Source: Candidatus Dadabacteria bacterium
GTDB taxonomy: Bacteria > Desulfobacterota_D > UBA1144 > Nemesobacterales > Nemesobacteraceae
DNA length: 49,499 nucleotides
NCBI GenBank assembly: GCA_009840385.1
Contig: VXNX01000013.1
Span: 148,723-198,221 of the forward strand
Direction: 5' to 3'
The notes under the pieces are model-generated. The model was not told the DNA's origin, ran no database searches, and saw only the letters and a list, made by a program, of their open reading frames with translations. Shown here piece after piece: positions 16,540 to 23,830 of this stretch. A program made the translations under genes and the position numbers. The stretch's first letter is position 1; the number at the start of each line of letters is the position of its first letter.

Positions 16540-16853
16540 TGTCCGTTCGGTGTCCGTTCAACTTGTCTAACTGCCTGAGACCACTTGTTTTTCTTGTCCG
16601 TTCAAAAAAAAGTAGCGATTTTATAGCGCTCGTGTTATTCTTGCGTAAGGTCTTGATATTACGGCGTTTTTTCGGGGTTTTCAGGCGGATTTCCGGAACA
16701 TCATCGCTACTTTAGCGCTACTTTTGCTACTTTCTGAAAACGGACATTTTCTGCCCGGTCAGCTCTTTTTTTGGGGTTTTCTCAAAGAATAGCAAGGACT
16801 TACGAGAAAACAGAAACTCGCCAAGTCATATCTTTCAAAAAGACAAAGTAGCT
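16540..16853. repeat. Cluster of short direct and inverted repeats in a 480-bp gene-free stretch
   Basis: From 16424 to 16906 there is no plausible gene. TGTCCGTTC occurs at 16540-16548, 16551-16559 and 16595-16603, with an inverted core AACGGACA at 16739-16746. AAAGTAGC occurs at 16609-16616 and 16846-16853, and its inverse GCTACTTT at 16706-16713, 16717-16724 and 16726-16733. AGCGCT occurs at 16625-16630 and 16714-16719. Together, 16595-16630 and 16714-16746 form an imperfect inverted repeat about 80 bp apart. A separate perfect pair GTTTTCTC/GAGAAAAC lies at 16776-16783 and 16804-16811. It may be the end of a mobile element, a replication iteron-like site or an operator cluster. Confidence 0.6.
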
Positions 16854-16906
16854 ATTAAAACATATATGCGCCAACGCATTTGCACGGCACCGTTCATCCT
16901 CCTTCA

Positions 16907-18526
16907 CTAGGCTTCGTCATCGGCACCGCGCTTTTGGAGAAGATCCTTGGACAACTGCTTCGCCTCGTCAAGACTGTCCACGAAATTCCCGGCGGGGACA
17001 CGGTGGAAGACCTTGAGAGATTGCAGAACTCTACCCACGTCACCAGACAGGCCCAACACTATGCAGGCGGTGTCATCGTCGATGGCAGATTGGACGAGTT
17101 CCTCGATCGCAAGCGCGGCGCTATCGTCCACGCTGGTGGTCTCAGAGAAATCGAGGATGATTACGTCGTGATCCTCGATGTCCGCAGCAATCACTCGGGT
17201 CAATTCGTTTGCCGAAGCGATCGAGAAACTTCCTCTCAATTTGATGAGTCCGACCGGCATGTTATAGGGATCGATGTCTGCCAGAGACGGTAAAAAATCA
17301 AAGTCCAAAACTGGCAGGGAAAACACGCCTTCCAGTTCGTTCTGCGTCAGGTCTCTTGAGCGTACCACGCCCGCAGTGATCAACCCGAGCGCGACGGCGG
17401 TGACTAAATCGACGAACACCGTCACAAGGAAGGTGAGGAGCATTATAAAGACATACTCAAGGCGGATTGCTCGCAGGTGGACAACGAAGCGCCAGTCAAT
17501 AATGTCCCAGCCGACTTTAATGAGAATGCCGGCCAGAACAGCGAGCGGAATCGGTTCGGCAATCCAGCCGAAGCCGAGCAGTAAACCGAGCAGCAAGATC
17601 GCGGTCAGGATGCCTGCCAGCGGACTGCGCCCGCCGGCCCGGATGTTGGTGACGGTGACCAGTGGGGCTCCTGAACCCGGCAACGCGCCCAGAATACCGG
17701 CCGCCAGATTGCCGAAACCTTGCCCCATAAGCTCCCGGTCGGGATTGTGGCGTGTGCGGGTTTGGGAATCCGCTATCAATGAGGTCAGCAAACTGTCGAT
17801 GGAACCGAGAAGCGCAAGAATCAGTGCCGGCTCCAAGAAGCCCCCGATTGAGCCCAACCCTATCTGCGGCGCCTGAAACGTGGGCAGGCCCGTAGGAATC
17901 GCGCCGATGGTTCGTGCCTCTGTGAGCCCGAAGAACGCAATGCAGGTGCCGATTGTCAAGGCGGCCAGCGCAGGGGGCAGGAAACGTCGTATTCGACGGG
18001 GCCAGAAAACGCAAATAGCCAAGGCAACTAACCCAACAGCAAGATCGTGCGGATTGGGGTTGGCGATTGCCTCCGGCCAAGCTGCAATCTGGACAAGCGG
18101 CCCTCCCGAGACCGGATCGGCGCCGAGGATAGTCAGGACCTGCAGGAGTATGATGATCGCGCCGATCCCGGTCATGAAACCGGAAATCACGGAGTATGGA
18201 GTGTAACCCACAAAGCGGCCGACCCGGAGAAACCCCAGGGATATCTGTATCAGGCCGGCTAGCATAACGATGGTGAATGCGGTCGCCAGATCGTGGGCAT
18301 ACAGGGTGACAATCGCAGCCATTGCGATAGTCATCGGACCGGTGGGACCGGAGATCTGCGCAGGCGTGCCGCCGAACGCGGCGGCAAAGAATCCCACCGC
18401 GACGGCGCCGTAGATTCCAGCAACTGGCCCTAGCCCCGAGGCAACACCAAAGGCTAACGCCAGCGGCAACATTACAATCGCGGAAGTGACACCGCCGAAT
18501 ACGTCATCTAGAAAAGTGTGCCTCAT
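16907..18526 (-). CDS. SulP family anion transporter, copy 1
   Basis: This 539-residue inner-membrane carrier for sulfate, bicarbonate or similar anions has about ten to twelve membrane helices (residues about 10-385). Family motifs are LPLALAFGVASGLGPVAGIYG, GTPAQISGPTGPMTIAMA and the LLTSLIADSQTRTRHNPDRELMGQG segment. A cytoplasmic STAS domain follows (about 425-530), containing IILDFSETTSVDDSAALAIEEL. The ATG at 18526 directly follows, in frame, a fragment of an IS3-type transposase. The gene is visibly GC-richer than the housekeeping genes around it, which suggests transfer. It is nearly identical to copy 2 but ends LLQKRGADDEA, shorter than that copy. The anion cannot be inferred. Confidence 0.93.
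   Translation of the reverse strand: MRHTFLDDVFGGVTSAIVMLPLALAFGVASGLGPVAGIYGAVAVGFFAAAFGGTPAQISGPTGPMTIAMAAIVTLYAHDLATAFTIVMLAGLIQISLGFLRVGRFVGYTPYSVISGFMTGIGAIIILLQVLTILGADPVSGGPLVQIAAWPEAIANPNPHDLAVGLVALAICVFWPRRIRRFLPPALAALTIGTCIAFFGLTEARTIGAIPTGLPTFQAPQIGLGSIGGFLEPALILALLGSIDSLLTSLIADSQTRTRHNPDRELMGQGFGNLAAGILGALPGSGAPLVTVTNIRAGGRSPLAGILTAILLLGLLLGFGWIAEPIPLAVLAGILIKVGWDIIDWRFVVHLRAIRLEYVFIMLLTFLVTVFVDLVTAVALGLITAGVVRSRDLTQNELEGVFSLPVLDFDFLPSLADIDPYNMPVGLIKLRGSFSIASANELTRVIAADIEDHDVIILDFSETTSVDDSAALAIEELVQSAIDDDTACIVLGLSGDVGRVLQSLKVFHRVPAGNFVDSLDEAKQLSKDLLQKRGADDEA
17505..18462. repeat. Identical core of the SulP duplication, unit 1
   Basis: These 958 bp match 19394-20351 without a difference that I can find by eye (constant offset 1889). 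On the 3' side of the genes the two copies differ at roughly one base in fifteen, and they also differ just beyond 18462. The sharp change from identical to diverged suggests recent gene conversion after an older tandem duplication. Confidence 0.85.
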
Positions 18527-18631
18527 CTCAATCTTCTGATAGTACCAAAGCTCGTTGTAAAATTCTACCTCTCTCCCTATACAACTCCTTGCTTCTTTAA
18601 CCGAACCATAAGTGTTCAGATACGCTCGCTC
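18527..18631 (-). pseudogene. IS3-type transposase C-terminal relic, copy 1
   Basis: Read on the minus strand, 35 codons between the ghost nuoF tail and SulP copy 1 give YLNTYGSVKEARSCIG and then EVEFYNELWYYQKIE. This is the typical end of the integrase core of IS3-group OrfB proteins, a Y-L-N..G-S-V..A-R..I-G pattern followed by F-Y-N. A TAA closes the frame upstream. The fragment runs in frame straight into the SulP ATG. No other part of the IS remains. Confidence 0.75.
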
Positions 18632-18650
18632 TTATTTTAAACCGCAAGCG

Positions 18651-18723
18651 CTAAGAATATCCTCTTTTTATATGCTCTTCGAACTCGTCTCTGAATTTTC
18701 TCACTATTGATTCAATGGGCATG
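18651..18723 (-). pseudogene. Duplicated 3' end of nuoF (ghost tail)
   Basis: The minus strand reads MPIESIVRKFRDEFEEHIKR, then GYS and a TAG stop. This is the C-terminus of the intact NuoF encoded at 20647-21903, with His changed to Tyr next to the end. Homology stops at 18723, four bases from the stop codon of SulP copy 2. It marks the boundary of the tandem duplication and cannot be functional. Confidence 0.9.
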
Positions 18724-18726
18724 GAG

Positions 18727-20454
18727 TCAGCTTGAGCCTTGGCTGATCGCCTTCGGCGTTTCGCCCCCTGCATTTGCGCTACCCTCACCAACGCTGAGCT
18801 TCATTGCATCGGCACTGCATTCGTGGAGGAGGTTCTTGGATAACTGTTTCGCTTCGTCAAGGCTGTCCACGAAATTCCCGGCGGGAACACGGTGGAAAAC
18901 CTTGAGAGATTGCAGAATTCTACCCACGTCACCAGACAGGCCCAACACAACGCAGGCGGTATCATCGTCAATGGCAGATTGGACGAGTTCCTCGATCGCA
19001 AGCGCAGCACTATCATCCACGCTGGTGGTCTCAGAGAAGTCGAGGATGATGATGTCGTGATCCTCGATGTCCGCAGCAATCACTCGGGTCAGTTCGTTTG
19101 CGGAAGCGATTGAGAAACTTCCTCTCAACTTGATGAATCCGACCGGTAGGCTATAGGGATCGATGTCCGCCAGAGACGGTAAAGAATCAAAGTCCAAAAC
19201 TGGCAGAGAAAACACGCCTTCCAGTTCGTTCTGCGTCAGGTCTCTCGAGCGCACCACACCCGCCGCGATCAACCCGAGCGCGACGGCGGTGACTAAATCG
19301 ACAAATACGGTCACAAGGAAGGTGAGGAGCATTATAAGAACGTACTCAAGGCGAATCGCCCGCAGATGGACAACGAAGCGCCAGTCAATAATATCCCAGC
19401 CGACTTTAATGAGAATGCCGGCCAGAACAGCGAGCGGAATCGGTTCGGCAATCCAGCCGAAGCCGAGCAGTAAACCGAGCAGCAAGATCGCGGTCAGGAT
19501 GCCTGCCAGCGGACTGCGCCCGCCGGCCCGGATGTTGGTGACGGTGACCAGTGGGGCTCCTGAACCCGGCAACGCGCCCAGAATACCGGCCGCCAGATTG
19601 CCGAAACCTTGCCCCATAAGCTCCCGGTCGGGATTGTGGCGTGTGCGGGTTTGGGAATCCGCTATCAATGAGGTCAGCAAACTGTCGATGGAACCGAGAA
19701 GCGCAAGAATCAGTGCCGGCTCCAAGAAGCCCCCGATTGAGCCCAACCCTATCTGCGGCGCCTGAAACGTGGGCAGGCCCGTAGGAATCGCGCCGATGGT
19801 TCGTGCCTCTGTGAGCCCGAAGAACGCAATGCAGGTGCCGATTGTCAAGGCGGCCAGCGCAGGGGGCAGGAAACGTCGTATTCGACGGGGCCAGAAAACG
19901 CAAATAGCCAAGGCAACTAACCCAACAGCAAGATCGTGCGGATTGGGGTTGGCGATTGCCTCCGGCCAAGCTGCAATCTGGACAAGCGGCCCTCCCGAGA
20001 CCGGATCGGCGCCGAGGATAGTCAGGACCTGCAGGAGTATGATGATCGCGCCGATCCCGGTCATGAAACCGGAAATCACGGAGTATGGAGTGTAACCCAC
20101 AAAGCGGCCGACCCGGAGAAACCCCAGGGATATCTGTATCAGGCCGGCTAGCATAACGATGGTGAATGCGGTCGCCAGATCGTGGGCATACAGGGTGACA
20201 ATCGCAGCCATTGCGATAGTCATCGGACCGGTGGGACCGGAGATCTGCGCAGGCGTGCCGCCGAACGCGGCGGCAAAGAATCCCACCGCGACGGCGCCGT
20301 AGATTCCAGCAACTGGCCCTAGCCCCGAGGCAACACCAAAGGCTAACGCCATCGGCAGCATTACGACCGCGGAGACAACACCACCGAATACGTCATCTAG
20401 AAAAGTGTGCCTCGTCGACCCGAAAGAAGAATTTCCTTTTTTTTTCCTGAACAA
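18727..20454 (-). CDS. SulP family anion transporter, copy 2
   Basis: This 575-residue paralogue of the preceding SulP protein has the same membrane core and C-terminal STAS domain. It differs at both ends. The copy-1 start codon ATG (M-R-H-T-F) is ACG here, so translation must begin upstream at the ATG at 20454. This adds MFRKKKGNSSFGST from sequence that in another frame belongs to a transposase relic. The C-terminus is extended by a polar tail ending AISQGSS, which copy 1 lacks. No strong Shine-Dalgarno is visible at the new start, so expression may be lower. Neighbours are the intact nuoF upstream and the ghost nuoF tail downstream. Confidence 0.9.
   Translation of the reverse strand: MFRKKKGNSSFGSTRHTFLDDVFGGVVSAVVMLPMALAFGVASGLGPVAGIYGAVAVGFFAAAFGGTPAQISGPTGPMTIAMAAIVTLYAHDLATAFTIVMLAGLIQISLGFLRVGRFVGYTPYSVISGFMTGIGAIIILLQVLTILGADPVSGGPLVQIAAWPEAIANPNPHDLAVGLVALAICVFWPRRIRRFLPPALAALTIGTCIAFFGLTEARTIGAIPTGLPTFQAPQIGLGSIGGFLEPALILALLGSIDSLLTSLIADSQTRTRHNPDRELMGQGFGNLAAGILGALPGSGAPLVTVTNIRAGGRSPLAGILTAILLLGLLLGFGWIAEPIPLAVLAGILIKVGWDIIDWRFVVHLRAIRLEYVLIMLLTFLVTVFVDLVTAVALGLIAAGVVRSRDLTQNELEGVFSLPVLDFDSLPSLADIDPYSLPVGFIKLRGSFSIASANELTRVIAADIEDHDIIILDFSETTSVDDSAALAIEELVQSAIDDDTACVVLGLSGDVGRILQSLKVFHRVPAGNFVDSLDEAKQLSKNLLHECSADAMKLSVGEGSANAGGETPKAISQGSS
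19394..20351. repeat. Identical core of the SulP duplication, unit 2
   Basis: This is the partner of 17505-18462, offset 1889 bp and identical by eye over 958 bp. Flanking parts of the same duplication are diverged. In the non-coding part the offset rises to 1996, because unit 1 lacks 107 bp of the transposase relic. Confidence 0.85.
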
Positions 20455-20628
20455 TTTAAAGCTGCTTCCTTTTTCAGCAACTTTCCACCCAAACCGTAAT
20501 AAGCTTCATCCGGCGTATGCCCCTCAATCCCCTGATGGCGCTGAAGCTTGTTGTAAAATCCTACACACCTCCCCATACACCTCTTTACCTATCTAACAGA
20601 ACCGTAAGCGTTCAGATACACATCCCCG
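20455..20628 (-). pseudogene. IS3-type transposase C-terminal relic, copy 2
   Basis: The minus strand reads VYLNAYGSVR, then a TAG, then GRCVGFYNKLQRHQ and GIEGHTPDEAYYG. These are the last residues of an IS3-group transposase, longer than in copy 1 by the T-P-x-E-x-Y-Y-G ending. It lies between the nuoF stop and SulP copy 2. The in-frame TAG and the missing rest of the gene show that it is dead. Confidence 0.8.
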
Positions 20629-20646
20629 CATTTTAAACCACCAGCG

Positions 20647-21903
20647 CTAAGAATGCCCTCTTTTTATATGCTCTTCGAACTCGTCTCTGAATTTTCTCAC
20701 TATCGATTCAATGGGCATGGCGCAGCCGTCTGCAAGAGCGCATATGGTCGTTCCCCTCATCTGCGAGCATGCGTCAAGCATTATATCGAGGTATTCAATG
20801 GACCCTTTACCTTCGTCAATCTCTCTTAGTATTTTCTCAAGCCACCACGTTCCTTCCCTGCACTGAACGCACTGTCCGCACGACTCATCCCTGTAAAAAT
20901 GGGCGAGGTTCTGAGCTACCTTGATCATACTTACCGTTTCATCCATCACCGTTACTCCCGCCGTTCCGAGCATGGAACCCGCGGCTGCCACTGTATCGAA
21001 ATCCATAGCAATGTCCAGCTCATCCGCGGAAAAAACCGCGGAAGAAGAACCGCCTGGAGAAACGGCCTTTATTTTTCTTCCCCCGGGAATTCCTCCGCCG
21101 TACTCTTCAATCAGCTCAAGAAGATTTATTCCGAGGGGAAGCTCGTAAAGCCCGGGGTTGTTAATGTGTCCGCTCAGCCCGAAAATCTTGGTTCCGGTGT
21201 TTCTGGGAGTCCCTATCGAGGCAAACCAGTCCGCTCCGTTGTTTATTATATGGGGAACGCATGCAAGGGTCTCCACGTTATTAACTATTGTGGGACAGCC
21301 GAAAAGGCCTACCTGGGCCGGGAAAGGGGGCTTGGGTCTCGGCTCTCCCTTTTTTCCCTCTATTGACTCAAGAAGGCCGGTTTCCTCCCCGCATATGTAG
21401 GCGCCGGCACCTATGTAGAGCTTCATATCAAGATCAAAACCGCTCAGGAGTATGTTTTTGCCCAGATAGCCGTGCTCATAAGCTTCCTCTATTGCCTGCT
21501 GTATTCTTCTGGCTCCGTAAGGCATCTCTCCCCTTATGTATATGTAAGCCTTGTGGGAGCGTATAGCGTAGCAGGCGATTATTATGCCCTCTATCATCTG
21601 GTGGGGATCTTTCTCCAGAATCTCCCTGTCCTTGAAGCTTCCGGGTTCGCTTTCATCGGCGTTGCAGCAGAGATAAACGGGTTTTTTGGAGTCGGGCGGG
21701 ATGAAGCTCCACTTTATTCCCGCCGGAAAACCCGCCCCTCCCCTTCCACGGAGACCTGATTTCTTGACCGCGTCGGTTATCTCCCCTGGGGTCATTCCGA
21801 GGGCCTTTCTGAGCGCTGAATATCCACCCGAGGCCAGATATGACTCTACTGTATAGGAATCGGGCCTGTCGACATAATTTCTTATGACTCTTTGTTCGGG
21901 CAT
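20647..21903 (-). CDS. nuoF: NADH-quinone oxidoreductase subunit F
   Basis: NuoF is the peripheral complex I subunit that binds NADH, FMN and the N3 [4Fe-4S] cluster. The protein has 418 residues. Visible motifs are GLRGRGGAGFPAGIKWSF (FMN/NADH site), NADESEPGSFKDREI, the acidic segment GAGAYICGEETGLLESIEG, and the cluster ligands CGQCVQC (C342, C345, C348) with C388 in GTTICALADG. It is alone: nuoE and nuoG are not adjacent, and lhgO lies upstream. Its last 23 codons are duplicated at 18651-18723. Confidence 0.95.
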   Translation of the reverse strand: MPEQRVIRNYVDRPDSYTVESYLASGGYSALRKALGMTPGEITDAVKKSGLRGRGGAGFPAGIKWSFIPPDSKKPVYLCCNADESEPGSFKDREILEKDPHQMIEGIIIACYAIRSHKAYIYIRGEMPYGARRIQQAIEEAYEHGYLGKNILLSGFDLDMKLYIGAGAYICGEETGLLESIEGKKGEPRPKPPFPAQVGLFGCPTIVNNVETLACVPHIINNGADWFASIGTPRNTGTKIFGLSGHINNPGLYELPLGINLLELIEEYGGGIPGGRKIKAVSPGGSSSAVFSADELDIAMDFDTVAAAGSMLGTAGVTVMDETVSMIKVAQNLAHFYRDESCGQCVQCREGTWWLEKILREIDEGKGSIEYLDIMLDACSQMRGTTICALADGCAMPIESIVRKFRDEFEEHIKRGHS

Positions 21904-22041
21904 TTTCGAGTCCGGTTAAAGCAACTTCTCAATGGAAAAAAGGATAAGTACGGATAAATATTAAATGCGATTGCCGGAATTTTTTCAAGGAAAAATGGAA
22001 AAAATAAGGCCGGGCATAAAAAAGCCCCATGTTCACTGCTT

Positions 22042-23247
22042 CTAGCGAGCTTCTTCCTCAAGGAGAATGTCTGCGACATACTTGGCAAACGACATTGAAG
22101 AGGTAAAAGCGGGAGATATCGCGTTTAGCACATGAAAACTGTTCCCTTCCGTGCAGACAACATAGTCCATAACCAGCTTTTTCTCCTTCCAGTCCACAAG
22201 CTGTGAGCGGATGCCGATTTTCGCAGAGGAAATAAGGTCTCGGGGAGAAAGCCTGGGAACCAGCTTTCTGGCTTCAGAGTAAAAGTGGCGCCCCAGATAT
22301 TTTTTCGCTTCGGAGAACGCATTTGCCCTGAAGCCGTTGTCGCTTATGAACATCGATGCGTTCCTGTAGAGAAAGCGGAACGACTCAAGTCCCAGATCCT
22401 CGAGAAATCCGTAGCTTTCCCTTCCCAGAACCGGCACGGCTGTAGGACCGATAAAGACCCGCCCCGAAGTGCTCCTCGTAAAGTGTACCCCCAGAAAGGG
22501 CATTCTCGGGTCGGGAACCGGGTAGATATTGCCGCGGACGAGGTATGAGCTTTTCTTCGTAAGTTCCCTGTAGGAACCCATAAAAGGAATGGATCTGTAC
22601 ATAAGACCCACTCCGAAGTGGCGCGCCACTACGTCTGCGTGGAGCCCGGCCGCGTTTATGAGTTTTCCGTAACTGATATTCCCCCCGCTTGTAGTGGCGA
22701 CTTGCTCCTCCTTTTTCCCGGTAAAAGCCGTATCAAAAAGTACGCGTGCCTCTCCAGTTCCCGTAACCTTAGAGTAAAGAGCCTCGAGAACCCCCAGAGG
22801 ATCAAACACGGACGTTGCCGGAGAATATATTGCTTTCTCAAACGTGGCGGCGTGCGGTTCTATCTCCGCAAGCTCTTTCTCATCAATAAGGTACGACTCC
22901 ACGCCGTTTCTCTGCGCCCTCTGCTGAAGCGCCTCGAGCCCCTCAAGCTTCTCCTCTGAATCCGCCACAATGACCTTTCCGCATTCAGATATCATAACTC
23001 CGTTTTCCCGGCAGAAATCCCTCATCAGCCGGTTTCCCTCAATGCAGTACCTTGCCTTCAGAGAATCGGGCGTATAATAGATCCCGGCATGCAGAACACC
23101 GCTGTTCCGACCGCTTGAGTGCACTCCGAGATTCTTTTCCTTTTCCAAAATAAGGATGTTCTTGCAGCCGCGCAGAAGAAGTTCGTTTGTAATGGCGAGA
23201 CCCACAATTCCTCCCCCAATGACAAGAAAATCGCAGCTTTTTTCCAT
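22042..23247 (-). CDS. lhgO: L-2-hydroxyglutarate oxidase/dehydrogenase
   Basis: This FAD-dependent enzyme oxidises L-2-hydroxyglutarate to 2-oxoglutarate and removes a toxic metabolic by-product. Starting at the ATG at 23247 it has 401 residues. Immediately after the start is the dinucleotide-binding motif DFLVIGGGIVGLAITNELL, then HSSGRNSGVLHAGIYYTP, which is highly characteristic of LhgO. C-terminal parts PFLGVHFTRSTSGRVFIGPTA and KIGIRSQLVDW also fit. The frame runs 29 residues further upstream, but that part has no family features and runs into the carD promoter region. A gap of 138 bp separates it from nuoF. It contains GGGC/GCCC pairs flanking A-runs but no clean terminator. Confidence 0.9.
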   Translation of the reverse strand: MEKSCDFLVIGGGIVGLAITNELLLRGCKNILILEKEKNLGVHSSGRNSGVLHAGIYYTPDSLKARYCIEGNRLMRDFCRENGVMISECGKVIVADSEEKLEGLEALQQRAQRNGVESYLIDEKELAEIEPHAATFEKAIYSPATSVFDPLGVLEALYSKVTGTGEARVLFDTAFTGKKEEQVATTSGGNISYGKLINAAGLHADVVARHFGVGLMYRSIPFMGSYRELTKKSSYLVRGNIYPVPDPRMPFLGVHFTRSTSGRVFIGPTAVPVLGRESYGFLEDLGLESFRFLYRNASMFISDNGFRANAFSEAKKYLGRHFYSEARKLVPRLSPRDLISSAKIGIRSQLVDWKEKKLVMDYVVCTEGNSFHVLNAISPAFTSSMSFAKYVADILLEEEAR

Positions 23248-23326
23248 TGCTACAGCCCTTATAACCCGTTTTCTGGCAAACCGACGGTAAATCAGGTAAA
23301 ATATCGGTTTTGTATAACTTAATAAA

Positions 23327-23824
23327 ATGAGCAAGAAATTTAAAGCAGGACAGAACGCCGTGTATCCAGTGCATGGGGTGGTTGAGGTTCAGGGAGTCGA
23401 AGAAAAAGAGATACTCGGTTCGAGAAAAGCCTTTTACGTGCTCAACGTTCTTGAGAGCAACGTGAAGCTTATGGTTCCCACGGACAACATCAACTCCGTG
23501 GGGTTAAGACCCGTAGTGGCTAGAAAGGAAGTAAAGAAAATCCTTGACATACTGAAGGAAGAAAACGGCGAGATACCCAAGCTGGGCGTACAGAGCTGGA
23601 ACAAAAGGTACAAGGAATACGCAGACAAGGTTAAAAGCGGCGACATATACGAAATAGCGCGGGTGTTAAGAGACATACACCACCTCAAGAAGGTAAAAAA
23701 CCTCTCTTTCGGTGAGAAAAGAATAATGGAAAACGCTCTCTCCCACGTCGTTAAGGAACTTTCCATAGCGCTTCGGAAAAAAGAGGGAGAAGTAAGCAGC
23801 CAGATAGAGGAGATCTTCTCCTAA
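23327..23824 (+). CDS. carD: CarD/CdnL family transcriptional regulator
   Basis: This 165-residue protein would bind RNA polymerase beta through its N-terminal Tudor-like domain (about residues 5-65: FKAGQNAVYPVHGVVEVQGVEE) and stabilise open promoter complexes at rRNA and other housekeeping promoters. The C-terminal helical domain (about 70-165) contains ARVLRDIHHLKKVKNLSFGE, typical of the family. No Shine-Dalgarno is present, and a TATAAC box at 23313-23318 lies so close to the ATG (23327) that the mRNA may be leaderless. It is divergent from lhgO and converges on the phosphodiesterase gene 6 bp away. Confidence 0.93.
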   Translation: MSKKFKAGQNAVYPVHGVVEVQGVEEKEILGSRKAFYVLNVLESNVKLMVPTDNINSVGLRPVVARKEVKKILDILKEENGEIPKLGVQSWNKRYKEYADKVKSGDIYEIARVLRDIHHLKKVKNLSFGEKRIMENALSHVVKELSIALRKKEGEVSSQIEEIFS

Positions 23825-23830
23825 AACCAT

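Noticed and set aside
17274-17876. Plus-strand frame of 200 codons (and its copy at 19163-19765)
   Set aside because: It lies opposite the SulP genes. It is Arg/Ser/Pro-rich, and its duplication only reflects the duplicated gene beneath it.
23248-23334. Longer lhgO start
   Set aside because: The extension has no family features and overlaps the carD start; the ATG at 23247 directly precedes the FAD motif.
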